Assembly (NCBI GenBank): GCA_004123355.1
Contig: SCHM01000001.1
Span: 13,650,193-13,714,192, forward strand
Source: Amphirosellinia nigrospora
Taxonomy: Eukaryota > Ascomycota > Sordariomycetes > Xylariales > Xylariaceae
Reading direction: 5' to 3'
Length of the DNA: 64,000 bases
Part shown: positions 21,453 to 34,070 of the stretch, in pieces
How positions within the stretch are numbered: the stretch's first letter is position 1
How the letters are laid out: every line of letters starts with the position of its first letter
Notes under the pieces: model-generated
What the model was told of the DNA's origin: nothing
What the model saw: the letters and a program-made list of their open reading frames with translations, nothing else
The model's database searches: none
Made by a program: the position numbers and the translations under genes

Positions 21453-24400
21453 ATGGAACGTCTCTCCCAGCCCTTAGGCGCTACCCCCTCCAAGGATATC
21501 GAGGTTGATGAAACAATCTCGCAGGACCACACCGATAATAGCAAGATAGATCCATTAACACGAGCAGACGACACAGGTAAGGAACAGCCATAAAAACTCA
21601 CAATTAATTCCAACCGTCTTGAAACTAAACTACGGGCGCGGTGGCAGAATCGTCCTCGTCGGATTCAGATGGCTCATTTGACGAGCGACAACAAAACTAT
21701 GTGGATCAGTCCCTAGCCTCACAGCAACCAACACAACAGGCTGCAAGAGGTCCTCCTATTCCTACGTCCCTGCAACATCGCCATCCACGATAAGCCGTAA
21801 AAGCTCTGGGAGTGTTTTGGATGTACTAGAGGGAGAGATCCAAGGGTCAGAATCCGTCGGCTTCGAGTACGAGACACTGAGGGAGGCAATGAAGTCGATC
21901 TCAGGGCTGGAATTCTATCAGGATAGAGACTACTGTCGTGTCGTAGACTTTCTCCTGGCTACAATTGCCAAGCTGAAGGTTGAGAACACGACGCTAAAGA
22001 AGGAAATCAACGATATCACCGTTTCGAAGGTGCCACTTCAACGCAGTGATATCGGCAAAGATGGACAGGCAATTAATATTGCCCAAACTATTACGTCAGA
22101 CACAATATCAGCTCCCAGATATGAGGTTTTTCATCAAGTTAACTGCTGTCATCCTCCTTCTCCATCTACGGTATTTAACCATTTCCGAGACGCACCTAAG
22201 TTATTCAAAGGCGATACGACAAAAGATCACCTTCGAGGACAAATTCAGATACCGGACATAGCGGAGCATTTCGAGGAACATAAAGATGTTGCTTTTATTA
22301 TCAACAACATATACATGTGTGGACAGTCCAACATTAGACTCGGGATCCGAAATGGCCGTTTGATTTCGGATTGTACGCCGACTAAGAGCACCGCGACAAA
22401 TATCGCAATAAGACTCTCCCTATTGTCTGCAATAAAGACAACAATGAATCACCACCCAGCTCATTTCGAAGGTTTTGATAGCGCAAGAATGCCCGCTATG
22501 TTCTATGAACCATTTTTATTCTTCTATATTCACAGCAAGAGTTTGGTTCACCTTTCGGAGTCAAGTGGCCTCGAAGCTTGCGACCTTGGCGCTATTCGAC
22601 TTCTATGTTCATATTTTGAAGAAAATTGGAGGGGGGACTGGGATGAGGCCGATAGTCTCTTTTCCAGAGGAAGGTCAATAGAAAGCACGTTGCTAAACTA
22701 TTTCGTCCCGGTGAGGTAATTCTTACCAGATCTAATGACGGCCAGGAGATAATTACTGCCAAGCAAGTCGATGACTACCCCTGGTTGAAACAGTCAGATA
22801 CTGATGTCGAGGTTTTGCATTGGCAATTCAATGGCCAATTCCAGAAAATCAAAGAAACAATAACGGCCGGGGAAATGATGAAGGGGAGCACCTTGTCGCA
22901 ATTTCAACTTGCTTCTAGGGTTATTAAGCGCACCGTGGTCGACAACGCGCGGATTGATGATACCATAGAGAAGGATATCACTTCACTCCGCGTCTATCCC
23001 CTACGCTTCTCACACGACCCCGCGCTGATCGAAGACCAGCTCGTATCGCGGGGGTTGAAATTCTGGAAATACCGGAAACAAACTCTAGTTTGCTACATGG
23101 ACCCAAAGCTACATGAACAGAACCAGGTTTGTACTTGCCTCGTGCCCTGCGAATAGATTCAACTCACTAATCATGCATACACAGGCAGAGAGCCGGTTCA
23201 TGATTGATTACGAGGTCTTTCAAAGGATGCATCCTAGAAACGAAACTTTCAAAATTATAATGGATGATCTTGGACAAGAAATAATGGATCGAGATCAACC
23301 TCCTAGCAGCGCTTTTTTAGCCTGTTTACCAGCTTACATCCATGGCTATGATCTATCTGAAAAAACTTGGAGTAAGTTTAGGCATCAGATATAACGTCGC
23401 CGCGCTAACCCATCAAAGAGCTGATCCGCGTGGACTGGACGACTGATGTGACATGGAATAAAAGCATTTTTAAACGGCTTGTCCTTCCGTCTCATGACAA
23501 AGAGCTTATCCAAGCCGTCATCACCGTTCATGGGCAGCAGATGACTGGTACTGCAGACATAGTTGGTGGGAAAGGGCAGGGAGTTCTACTCTTGTTGCAC
23601 GGCAGCCCAGGTACCGGAAAGACTCTTACAGCAGAGGGCATCGCCGAAGAGCAAGAACGACCTCTTTATAGAGTCACCTGCGGCGATATCGGCGTGGAAC
23701 CAGAAGACGTAGAACGAGTAAGCCGAAGTTTGGAGATTATCATCGAACTATAACTGACAATCTACCTAGTATCTTAAGTACGTTCTAGAAATCGGGCGAG
23801 CCTGGGGCTGTGGTAAGTCCGCGAACCTCAAAATATGACCGAAGATATCAAGGTTAAACCTAGTTAGTTGTCCTGCTAGATGAAGCCGACGTATTCCTCG
23901 AGGAGCGAAGTCCGGCCGACCACAAAAGAAATGCTGTTATCTCTAGTGAGTAATGGTCTTGCCTGCGTCGATTTTTATCAATCTTTGAATCCGCTAACCT
24001 CGTCAAGTATTCCTGCGCGTACTGGAATACTATGACGGTATACTTATCCTAACTACGAACAGAGTCGGTCGCTTCGATGAAGCCTTTAAGTCGCGAATCC
24101 ATCTATCGCTTGGCTATCCCAACCTCAACGAAGAACAAAGAGAACAGATTTGGCGAAACTTCTTTCAGCTTTTGGACCGCAAGAAAGAACGGTTCGATAT
24201 CCAGGATCTTGAACTCAACATTCAGAAACTAGCGAAACACGAGATCAACGGTCGCCAGATTAGAAACACCGTAATGATGGCCCGCCACCTAGCAAAATTT
24301 CGGAAACAAGCGCTAGTCTACAAGCACGTACAAGAAGTTAGTATATACTACCTTTCATTCACTTTTCTTTTCTGTTCAACGAAAGATAGCCGCTGCCCAC

Positions 24401-24564
24401 CCCATCTCTGAAACTTTGGTTCGTGCCTAGTGTCTTGGCTAATGGTTTTAATTGCACAGGCAGTGACGGCGGTCGTGAAGTTTAACGAATACCTTCAGAG
24501 CGTCAAGGGTGCCTCGGATGATGACTTCGCAGAGCTCGACAGGTTGCGAGCTAGGATCACATGA
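21453..24564 (+). CDS. Fungal AAA+ ATPase with N-terminal coiled-coil/DUF7025-type region
   Basis: Spliced AAA+ ATPase of the family expanded in filamentous fungi; function unknown. Exons: 21453-21576, 21648-23126, 23185-23371, 23419-23717, 23770-23812, 23868-23945, 24008-24336 and 24460-24564, all GT-AG. The N-terminus is acidic and Ser-rich, followed by a short coiled coil (LLATIAKLKVENTTLKKEI), a long middle domain typical of this group (FRPGEVIL, LKFWKYRKQTLVCY, CLPAYIHGY), then the AAA module: Walker A HGSPGTGKT, Walker B VVLLDEADVFLEER, sensor LTTNRVGRFDEAFKSRI with the arginine finger, and the lid EINGRQIRNTVMMA. Two one-base losses are needed, at 21768-21770 (C4 read as C3) and near 22688. 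A catalytically complete ATPase is predicted. It is divergent from the DUF7708 gene, so a shared promoter is possible, but no functional link is shown. Confidence 0.82.
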
Positions 24565-24993
24565 TAGCTGTGAAGGTGGTGTGCTATTGTTCAGCTAATC
24601 GGTTTTTTATTCTGTGTACTCAGCTGGATCGAGTGTACCACAACCCCTTATTTCACTACTTATTGAGCTACCTCTAAAACTCCGGCCGGACCATAAGTGC
24701 ATATAGTGGCTGATTTTAATGGGTGGAGAATATAGACCATGGATAAACCTATGTTCATTCGTTCATCAATTTCTCCCGAAGTCCTTATTTGCCCTAGTTA
24801 AGGTCGCCTAGGCCTGATGAGAAGAACATAAACATAAACGCTAAGGCCACTAATCGATTACTAGCAGGGATGGGCTAGGCAATTGCGGAACTCGAAAGTT
24901 AAGCCTCAGGGTGAACACAAGCCTACAATGCAAAGTGAGAACCCTCAATGTATCGCGACGACATAGACCGGGAAACCCGTCTCCCACCGCCAA
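24565..24993. other. Intergenic region between two convergent genes
   Basis: 3' flanks of the AAA+ ATPase (rightward) and the GMC oxidoreductase (leftward). No gene or element recognised. Confidence 0.45.
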
Positions 24994-26877
24994 CTATTTC
25001 AATCCATGCGCCGCCTTGATTAGATCCGCCGCCCTCTCCGCGACGGCGTAGATAGTCGACTGCAGATTCCCCGGCGGCAGCAGCGGGACCACGCTCGCGT
25101 CGACGACGCGCAGGCCCGCGACGCCGTGGACCTTAAGCTCGGCATCCACGACGCCCCGCAGCGACTCCGGGAGCATCGCGCACGTGCCCGCCGGGTGCCA
25201 CATCGAGATGGCCCTAGCCGCGACGTATCGGCGCGCCGTGTCCGCGTCGACAATGTGGGCGAGGGGCGAGTTTCGTTCTAGAGGCTGCTTGAGGAGGTCG
25301 CGCAGCGGCGCCGAGGAAGCGATTGTTTCGAGGTGTGAGACGTGTGCTGCGAAAACGGCCTCGTCGAGCGCGTGCGAGAGGTAGCGCGGGTCGATCTCCG
25401 GTGCTATCGTTGAATCGGCCGAGGCGATGTGTACGGTTCCGCGGGAGAGCGGCTGCGCGAGGATCGTGGCCATGGTTAGGTGGTTGCCGGGTTTTGGCGG
25501 GGAGGGTTTGCCCGTGCTTGGGTCGGATGCGATGGGGTTCTGTCCGATGGCTGTGAGATAGGCTCCTGATGGCCGGTTGGGGTCGAGGAGGGTTTTCTCG
25601 AGGATCGAGTAATACGCTTGCGCTCTGGCGTCCTCTGGTGCCGCTGATTCGCCTGGACGATTCTCCTCGAGGAGTTTGAGCAGCTTTTCGCGACCCGCAC
25701 CAACGAGGAAGTCGATGGCTGGGAGATACGCGTACGTCTTGATCCCGCAGGAAGTGAGCAGCCCGTCACGGCGTTGAGTGAAGTCGGTCATAGCATCTTG
25801 TAGCGCTTTGGGATCCTGTCTCGCGAGCCCGTCGAGTGATTCCATCTCGTCGATCGCTCCAAAGCCGATATCACAGACCAGGTGATCCTGGAGGTTTTCC
25901 CCGACGCCGGGCAGGTCTTTAATGATCTTGACGTTATGTTGTTTGAGGATATCTGCATTACCGATACCCGAAAGTTCGAGCAGCTTAGGAGACTGTAGAG
26001 CACCAGCGGCGATAATGATCTCTCTCCGCGCATGGGCCATTTTGACCTTGCCCTCATGACGATATTGCACCGCAGTGGCCCCGGGACGAGACTCATCCTC
26101 CGTGAACATAATCTTGCTCACGTGCGCGCCGAGGACGACGTGTAGGTTTTCTCTGTTCCGCACGGGATAGTAGTATGCTTTCGCAGCATGGTTTCGCTCC
26201 CTACTCACAGGGTCGACACTAGCGAGATTGCTGAATGCGCCGACTGAAGCTTGCTCCCAAGGGTTCGTCGTCATCAGATACCACATTCCCTTGAATGTCT
26301 CGGCCCAGGCTTCGCGAATGGGATGCTTTGAAGTGCCAGGATATGACAACTGCACCGGACCACTCGCGTCGATATTGTCAGAACCCCAGCTATCTACCCC
26401 TAGCGCTTTTCGAAGTTCTTCTGGCCTCCGAGGCGGGGTGAAGGCCTTGGTATAGTAAGGGCCCATGGTATCCCAGTCCCATCCAGCATTCCCAAGCTCA
26501 GCCCAGGCATCAAGGACCGCCTTCGTGGGAGGTGCCCATACGTGGGCATTTATGACGCTGGAACCACCGAGCGCCCTACCTTGGTTCAAGCTAATGGACC
26601 TTCCATTGAGCCCTTGCTATCCGAAATTCAGTCTCTGGAATTGAGCCAAGTGCATTGTTCCTCTTACCTGAGCAACCGTCTGAAATCCCCAGTCGGTGTC
26701 TGTTCCGAATAGAGCCGTATAGAATGCCGGTATCTTGACCCGGGGGTCGTCGCTGTGGTCGAGTCCCGCCTCCAAGACGAGGATTCTCTGGTCGGCTATC
26801 TCCGAGAGACGACTGGCGAGAATAATCCCAGCAGTTCCGCCGCCGACGACGATGAAATCGAAGACCTCGGTGCTCAT
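24994..26877 (-). CDS. GMC-family FAD oxidoreductase (choline dehydrogenase/alcohol oxidase-like)
   Basis: Flavoenzyme of the glucose-methanol-choline family that oxidises an alcohol or sugar. Two exons, 26877-26668 and 26616-24994, with a 51-bp GT-AG intron; 610 residues, the usual size. The start MSTEVFDFIVVGGGTAGIIL places the dinucleotide-binding GxGxxG-type motif at residues 11-16. Next come the GMC signature around QGRALGGSSVINAHVW, the second signature GALQSPKLLELSGIG and the C-terminal active site HPAGTCAML followed by PPGNLQSTIYAVAERAADL. The catalytic pair is therefore His and Asn, as in choline oxidase-like rather than glucose oxidase-like members. No signal peptide is visible, so a cytosolic enzyme is likely. 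The frame is intact. It shares a 609-bp divergent promoter with the rhodopsin-domain gene. The substrate cannot be told from sequence. Confidence 0.9.
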
Positions 26878-27486
26878 ATTGAATTGAAAACTGAGAAATG
26901 AGACACTCAGTAATCTACTGCTTACAGGGGGCGAGTTCGGGGCGTACACGATTGGTTTATTACGCCAATGAATAAACAAAGACAGGTAGGTGACGTGAGA
27001 TTTCAATGTGATCGATCACCTGGACGAAAGTAAGTTGATGTAGTTGAGGACTTTTAAGAAGATACGACGTTGTGGGCAGGCTTTGGTGGGTATGGATGCA
27101 TTTCCCTCTTTAGAAATGCATGTTGGTGCCGCATTTCAGCTGCATTTTACCATCTCACAACACAGTGTCCGATCGACACCCGTTCTATTTTAAGAGAATG
27201 AGAATGAGAATTATGGTGCTATCAACATATTCGAGTGCTAACTTGCGAACTTACATGTTGGAATGTTGGTATTTAGTAATATTACGATAGCACGGCGCTG
27301 TTGGGGGCAGTGCATAACATACCTACATTATTTGGGCTTGTGGAGGCGGCCTTTGAGCCTCACGGTGATAGAGGCTTTCTCTGCTGTGCCGCTTCGCTGC
27401 CAAGGTGTATTTCAATCAGGTGTACAGCGCTTTTTCTAACGCTCTTGATTGTGTGACTGTCCAACCTCATCTTGATTATTTCCAAC
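26878..27486. promoter_or_regulatory. Divergent promoter of the GMC oxidoreductase and rhodopsin-domain genes
   Basis: 609 bp between the two start codons. No coding sequence of its own; both genes must be driven from here. Specific sites were not identified. Confidence 0.5.
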
Positions 27487-28706
27487 ATGGGACTCACCAT
27501 CCAAGGCGCGCAGGTGGTGATAGTGGCCTTCATAAGCACCCCTCTCGCCATCATAGCCCTCGGTCTGCGACTCTGGTCACGGAAACTTCAGAAAGTACCG
27601 CTTGCCTTCAATGACTACATAGTGATCGTAGCTCTGGTATTAGCCATTGCTACCGTCGCGTCTTGCCTTTCAGGTGAGACACGCAGAATCAGATTGCCGA
27701 CTACATAGATTACTTACATAGTGTTAGATGTGTTCATCGGGGCTATAGGTGTTCACGCTGAAGAGCTTCAAGTGACGCGGCCGTGGGCACTCGTGCTCTA
27801 TGCCAAAGTAAGTCGACAATTCGATAGTGTCTGCCGTCACCGCTAACTAGTCTCGAACCTAGTTTACTATCCCAGGACAGATATTGTGGGCGGCCGCAAA
27901 CACCAGCGTCAAGCTGTCGATTCTCTCGCTCTATACCATCATCTTTCCGCACAAAATATTTGCTCGTCTCTGTTATTCCACAATAGTCATATCTATCGCA
28001 TATTTCATCACTGTCCTCTTGGAAACGTTCCTTCTGTGCGAGCCCGTGCAATATAACTGGGACAAGACCATACCTAATGGGATGTGCCATAATCAAAATC
28101 TCGCCTATACTATTGCTGGGGCCACCAATCTTATCATAGACGCCTTCATCGTGACACTGCCAGTACCTAAGCTATACGGCTTACAGATACCGCTCGCCAA
28201 GCGCATTTCCATTGGCGCCATGTTCGGCCTCGGAGCCCTGTATGTATCTCTTGCCCCTATTGGTGTCCTGCGATCACTCACATGTGCACAGGATCTGTAT
28301 TCTTTCACTCCTTAGGATCCTCTCGATTCTTTCCTCGGACTTGAATGACCCGACATACACAGGCACGGGTGTTACCATATACTCGATCCTCGAACCCACG
28401 CTTGGCGTGGTGAACGCCTGTCTCCCGACGACAAGACCTGCGCTCAAAAGATTGTTCAAGAACGGCCCTTTTAGCTGGAGTCAGAAGAGCTTTTCGAAAT
28501 CTCAAGACAAGCAGCATTCGTTGGACAAGAATGAACCCTACCCACACCAATTTGAACGGCTTGAGGATGATTTCACTGTGACGAATGTTCAGGCCGCAAG
28601 TCGCCAGCATGGGTTTCAGCACGATGTCAATAATATCACTGTTATGCGTGAATGGGAAGTCAGACTTGGTCACCCCCACGGCGGCTCTACAATGATGAGT
28701 AATTGA
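27487..28706 (+). CDS. Integral membrane protein with fungal rhodopsin domain (SAT4/PTH11-like group)
   Basis: Seven-helix membrane protein of the Fung_rhodopsin family, plasma membrane expected. Four exons: 27487-27673, 27728-27807, 27863-28239 and 28292-28706, all GT-AG with matching phases; 352 residues, intact. Helices in order include VVIVAFISTPLAIIALGLRL, YIVIVALVLAIATVAS, the segment after FTIPGQILWAAANTSVKLSI, IVISIAYFITVLLETFLLC, TIAGATNLIIDAFIVTLPVP and SIGAMFGLGALICILSLLR. Family marks are the LRLWSR stretch after helix 1, the CEPVQYNWD loop, C in GMCHNQ and LEPTLGVVNACLPTTRPAL before the cytoplasmic tail. No CFEM domain precedes it. The group includes PTH11-like receptors, but most members have no known ligand; here a role as receptor is inference. 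Confidence 0.88.
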
Positions 28707-30306
28707 AGACGTGCTTCGTAGACACTCTCAGTATTTCAATTAGGGTCATGTGCTACCGACAGAATAGTGTGATAGGAATAATGGTAGCTTATGACTCTCC
28801 GTGACTTCACAGTTCAATTCGCCTTCTAGGGTACTTAGACCGAATGCACTAAAGCCAGCATCCTTGTTCGAGGTTACAGCCAACGACCTTTGCTGCTGGG
28901 GGCTTTATGTACGAAGCAGCCAACAAGTAAATCAGATTACTTAGCCCCTATTCGTGCGGCGGCCAAGAGGCCGGGAAACGGCAAGCGAATATATATTAGA
29001 GGCCTAACTGGCCGCCAAAAACAGGCTTTCCCTAGTAGCTATTGATAATGTAACTCTAGGTAGGCTCCAGGAGCTGAACAGGCTAACGTGTTTCGGATCG
29101 AGCCTTGGGATCTTCCCGATATCCATATTGGAGACTATAAGTAATGACGAGGGGCTACCACACGCACCATCCCTGCATCCCTACGCTACTATCATCCGTC
29201 TTGGGTGTTAGATGTGTCCACGGTAAGAGCTGTCACAGATAACGTCAATCCCAAGGCTTCAATCACAAGGGAGCATTGAAATAAGGGCCGAGATAATTTC
29301 ATAATTACACTACGAATCCTATGCACAAGTGATGGGGAACGACTGGGGCTATCGGTAGGGCTTATAACTTCGGAATGTCATCACATATTACTTTGCGGCT
29401 TGTATACAGAGTACTCTAGTTATTTTCTTCTTCTTCTCCTTTCTCACATTCTAGTATCCTAGGCAAAAGAGAGTGGTCTCTATCCCCTACTTAACTCTCT
29501 GTCCAATATCCTACATTACCCTAGGCCCGGCCTGATGTCTATTCGACTTTCTCTCTCGGACTACATACGTATTCTGAATGGTCTAGTTATGGAGAGCTAG
29601 CTTGAACCTTTTACTACTTGAACTGTCTCTATTGTGTAAACTGTTTTAATAGGAAGGACTGCTCGCGACACGGCAACATCACCCCATCTAAGCCCCATCT
29701 AAGAGTTCATCCGCAGGTAAAATAATGATAGGAACAGCGAGTAAGAGACGTGCCTCATGTTGAGTGATAGCACAAAACGTATACACTATAAATATAACCT
29801 ATACAGATGGGAATATCCCGTAGGATTACGTTTTACGTATGTGCAACTAGAGTGGCGTATGTATAAGATGAAGAAAACATATCTCACATCTATCTTCGCA
29901 GCATCTTGCCACAATAGCCCGTCTTGCAGTATTTATTACCTAGTGTTGCCCGGCTGTATTGCCTTATAGAATCAAAACAGCTTAAATATACGGCTTGCTT
30001 AATTGCGACAGGTAGCATGGCATGCTACGCTATGCCTGAAAATCACAAACTCGAGCCCGTTATTTCCCGATTCACAGCTTCTTTGCTTGGTAGCTGAAAA
30101 GCTGGTGGGATATGACCAAACGAATATATAGCGTAGTAGCGAAAGAGCTACTACGTAATTTCTTTTTGTCTCGACATCCATACGAGAGAATGGTGGACAA
30201 TGATCGGACACTGCTTTAGTGCATGATGCAGGCTCATCAGAAACCAACGGGCGAGCCTCGCTAGAATTGAACCTTGAGCCCCCATGAATCATTCCGGCTT
30301 CATTTG
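28707..30306. other. Gene-poor region with a dispersed repeat copy
   Basis: Contains repeat B copy 2 (28990-29150) and otherwise A+T-rich sequence with a CT-rich stretch at 29424-29450. The 70-residue plus-strand ORF at 29757-29969 and the minus-strand ORF at 29999-30292 show nothing recognisable; the latter is downstream of the multi-TM gene. Confidence 0.4.
28990..29150 (+). repeat. Dispersed repeat B, less mutated copy
   Basis: Homologue of 13665-13865, sharing AACTGGCCGCCAAAAACA and later anchors. It is about 40 bp shorter because the segment between GCTTTCC and ATGTAAC is reduced. Element class unknown. Confidence 0.55.
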
Positions 30307-32347
30307 CTATTCAAGGACTGAGTTCAAATTATTGCGTACTCGAGGGGGTATAGCAAAGGGGCCTGTATCAAGTTTGCCTTGTACTTGAAAATGACTCCCA
30401 ATACGATTTTCAACTCCCTTCTCAACACCAACTATAAAGTTAGTAAAGATCTTATCTCTTTGTATGAAAACATCACTTACAGAAAGTATAATAGGCGAGC
30501 TTGACTCCTAATGGTGCCCAGATTAGGACAGCCACTAGCTGGCCATAAGACCAATCTCCAGCCAGAGGAGTAATCGCATTGAATACCCACAAAAGATCTA
30601 TCCAAAGTGGCAGTAGAGAAATTACTATCAAGGCCTGATGTCCCGTCCAGATGACCCAAATGAAAAGTTGGGGATACTTTGGATATATAGCTTTGGGTTG
30701 GACGAGATAACTTCTCCCATTGGGAAGCCCGTTTGCAAAATCCCAAGATTTTACCGCCCAATTTTAGGCCGTGGATCCAAAAGAAGAGCTGATGGGTGAA
30801 AAGAAACACCGGTGCTCAGTAATATACAGTATTGGCTAGGTAAAAGAGCTTCTCATCGTCAGGTGTGATCCAGATCCCCTTTGCGTTGGCGATGCTGGGT
30901 GCAAACCTCTCACGGCCGTATATGTTCGCATTTCGAGAAACTCCACAATAGGTCATCGGACTTGGGTTGCCGCCGCACGGGGTCATCGCGTTTGAATTTT
31001 TCCCAAAACGCAGCATAATTAATTTCCGTCGGGTTTTTACCCAACACGCACAGCAATATTGATGCAGTAGTAGTAAGAAAGGTGGTGTACCACCAGTGCC
31101 TCCCAGATCTCTGCAGAACTGTCTGTCCCAAGTTCACAGGCATCACAACATAGGTTGATGTGGCCGCAGCCCAATAGAATGTAGCGTATGCCTCCGCGTA
31201 TGTTTTCGAGTCTTTCTTCAGCTTCTCTGGGTTGAAGAACCAGAAGTAAGCGATCTGTATGGTCAACACAAAAAATATTTGAGCTTCGTGAAACTCGACA
31301 AAGACGGATTCGATGGCTGTGGAAAACCGGGCGAGTCCACGTGCAATTCCACGTGCGAGTCCGCCTGGCTTCCTGTTCGGGTCAACTTGGGGGCCCAGCG
31401 CTGGGGCATCTGCTTCCTCGTCTCCCCAAATCCACGGCTTTTGGTGCCAATCTTTCAGATGGCAAGCCCATCGCCGAAATTTAGAGGCAAGGAAGAAGAA
31501 CAGTATAGCTGCGTATTGTGTTAAGGATGCGACCAAGACCTACAAAGACTGTTAGCGTCACGGGTTCTAATGATTATCATAATCTGTTGCGCAATGAGAA
31601 ATCGCGGCTGGAGACTTACCCCAGGTCCAAGAACGTCACTGTTTGGTATCACAGTTTGGTCATCGCAATAAGCATTGAAGCCCATGAACAGTCTCTTGAG
31701 CTTTTCTGTGACGTTCTGTGAGAGGTCATGCGCCTCTGTCAGATTACTGGTAACGTCCCGACTGCAGATGCTGGTGCTGGTATTCTGACATGTGGCCGAG
31801 ATGCATGTAGCGATATTGTCCAGAACACCAGATCCGTTGAAAGAGTGCATATCGCCAAAATGAAGAGAGCTTTCTGCAATCCCGACACTGTCTTCGTCAA
31901 GACTGATCAGTCCACTATCTAGCAAGACCGAAGTAGTCCCAAGCAGTAGGCAGTTGGAGAATATCAAAGTGGAACTGAAGATAGTCGACGCATTTGAGCA
32001 TGTGGGACTATAATTTTCTGCTTTATTAAGAATTTCGCCGCCCTTGGGCAAGTCTAACCCAATTTCGGTGACGTTGGGCAAAACGGACCCCCAGAAGATA
32101 CCAGTGAACGTTTCACTGGTATTCCGTAGTATGTCATTAAATTCATACAGGATGAACTCACTTCCATTTACCCGGTAGCAAAAAGTTTGTATGGGATCGG
32201 AGTAAGATTTGTAGATGGGGGTAAAATGGTGTTGTTGAAAATGCCCTGTGGTGAAACAATAATATCGAAGGTCGCGCCCAGAGCTCTCACACCCGAGAGG
32301 ACCAACGAGATTGTCACAAGCTTCAAAGCCATGATTAATGTCATCAT
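30307..32347 (-). CDS. Putative receptor-like multi-TM protein with glycosylated Cys-containing ectodomain
   Basis: I do not know the function. Exons: 32347-31620, 31539-30828, 30788-30481 and 30431-30307, all GT-AG. A signal peptide (MTLIMALKLVTISLVLSG) is followed by an ectodomain of roughly 220 residues with many N-x-S/T sites (NNT, NGS, NTS, NVT, NAS, NLT) and cysteines at PTCSNAS, FSNCL, TCISATCQN, ICSRD and AYCDD. Then come about six to seven hydrophobic segments: QYAAILFFFLAS, IFFVLTIQIAYFWFF, FYWAAATSTYVVMPV, TTFLTTTASILLCVL, LFIWVIWTGHQALIVISLL, LWIDLLWVF and LVAVLIWAPLGVKLAYY. The tail ends VRNNLNSVLE. Frame breaks at 32171-32173 (G4 read as G3), near 30960 and near 30763 are single-base. 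The layout resembles a cell-surface receptor or channel. It is typical of fungus-specific uncharacterised membrane proteins. Confidence 0.65.
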
Positions 32348-34070
32348 AGATTCGACATTATCTAAAAGGACCTGAAGCAACGAGGGAGGAGAGTACCGAT
32401 AGTATATTCAATCTAATGCAGATAAAAAGGGTTTCGTGGGAAAATTAGAGACAACACTGTAGTTTATTACTAACTATGACCGTGCCCTTCGATTTATAAA
32501 TAGTCACAGGCATCGACGGTTTGATGTAACTATGCGGTGGCTGATGTTGAAACTGGAACTCCACGCAAACGAAACAGGCACGATCCGATGAGGATGCGAG
32601 AATTTGCCCTACGCGAGTCACAGCACGTCATGGGAGCCATAAGCCGAGGGATAGAGGTGATTTTGAAGGCCACGATGATCGAGTATAGCGTATCCTAAAA
32701 TGGCCCGGGACGCTCTTTTGTAACGATTGAGTCCTCACTCGACAACTGGACCGGGATCTCGAATCTCTTGCCTGGGACGAGGTCCCCTTGGCTCGTCTCT
32801 CCTAAAAAGGGAACATGCGGTACTGGTCCAGATCACGAACGACGGTAACCAAAGTCCTTGATTTTGGTGAAAGAATGGTGAAGGATTCGTCAAGTCCCGG
32901 CTTTAGCCGCTGTTTTATCAGCCACACACAAGCTATGCGAAAACGAAAGCTTCCTTGCCCCTGACTAAAGGACTTAATTGGCCTGTAGTTTTAAAGACTA
33001 GAACCTCTCGTTTTAAAGGCTTTTATACTAGCACTTTAATATTTATATACAGAACAGATGAGGCTGTATATATATAATTCTTCTTCTTCGTGAATCAAAC
33101 GCGCGCGTGAAGTCCAGCTATCTGTTATCAGGACTTGCCGCACCCGCACCAAACCCGCGTCTTCACGAGGGCCATTTGGGGGCCATGCAGGCTGGCGCTC
33201 CGCGAGGCGTCAATCAAGACCACCAAGGTTAATAATAGCGGTAGGACATGGCAGCGTGCAACTAATAAACCTTCCAACTGGCTGAAGACGTCAGCTGAAT
33301 GTTGGTCTCCCAGGTTGGGCTCACTCCTTTCCATCAGTTCAACTAGCTAGCAGAGACATCTTCACAGATGTCATGGTATCGTGGTTGTATGTACTCACCA
33401 AGAAACCACCGATACGTCACGGGAACCGCACATACCGCGCTGGCTCGTAAGTTACGGCTAAGGCCCGGACTTCTCCCCTTCGCCCTTCGTCCGATCGATA
33501 CCTCACAAACTAGCATTTGAAGGGCCTCAAACATACTTTAAGTAACTAGCTTGCTATAGATAGGTAGAAGAACCTATCATCACGGAGTTGGAATCTAGTG
33601 AAAGATTATTTTTTTTAATATCATGGCAAACGAATGGCAGGACAAGTCACACAACGAGAGATGGTACTCAAAAAGAGAAGATTTATCAGTAAAAGAACCC
33701 AGAGTCTAATTGAACTAGTTAATGTTTATAGAAATATTAGGGGAGCCCGAAACATTCATTCTCCAACGTGCCAGGTGCGCCCTGTCAATGTCTCAATTGA
33801 CGATAAATAACGCCAGATTATCCGAAATATCCCTGAAAAAGCCTTCCAAGTCCCCAAATCGATCAAGGACTGAGCAATAGATGTAGTGTGAATAAATGAA
33901 CAGACATAGATGACAGCCGGTCTATAACGCGGTCTATATCTTGATCAGGAAGGGAGGGGAAACCCGAAGCGTTCTAGGCGGGAAAGAAAACTCATGTGGT
34001 ATCATAAGACTAATGAAGGATGAATGAATTCAAGTAAAATCGTAATCTCGTTAGGACCACTCTCTATTCA
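32348..34070. other. Intergenic region, no supported gene
   Basis: Includes the promoter side of the multi-TM gene. Minus-strand ORFs at 33128-33334 and 33343-33534 look partly coding (an intron-like GTGAGT..TAG lies between them), but I recognise no family and do not call a gene. TA-repeat sequence lies near 33068-33080. Confidence 0.4.

Noticed and set aside
17521-28706. Secondary-metabolite gene cluster
   Set aside because: The GMC oxidase and membrane protein alone are not evidence; no PKS, NRPS, terpene synthase, cytochrome P450 or cluster transcription factor is visible.
30245-30300. tRNA-like T-loop (GGTTCAATTC) on the minus strand
   Set aside because: The flanking bases do not form a T-arm stem, and no acceptor or anticodon arm could be placed.
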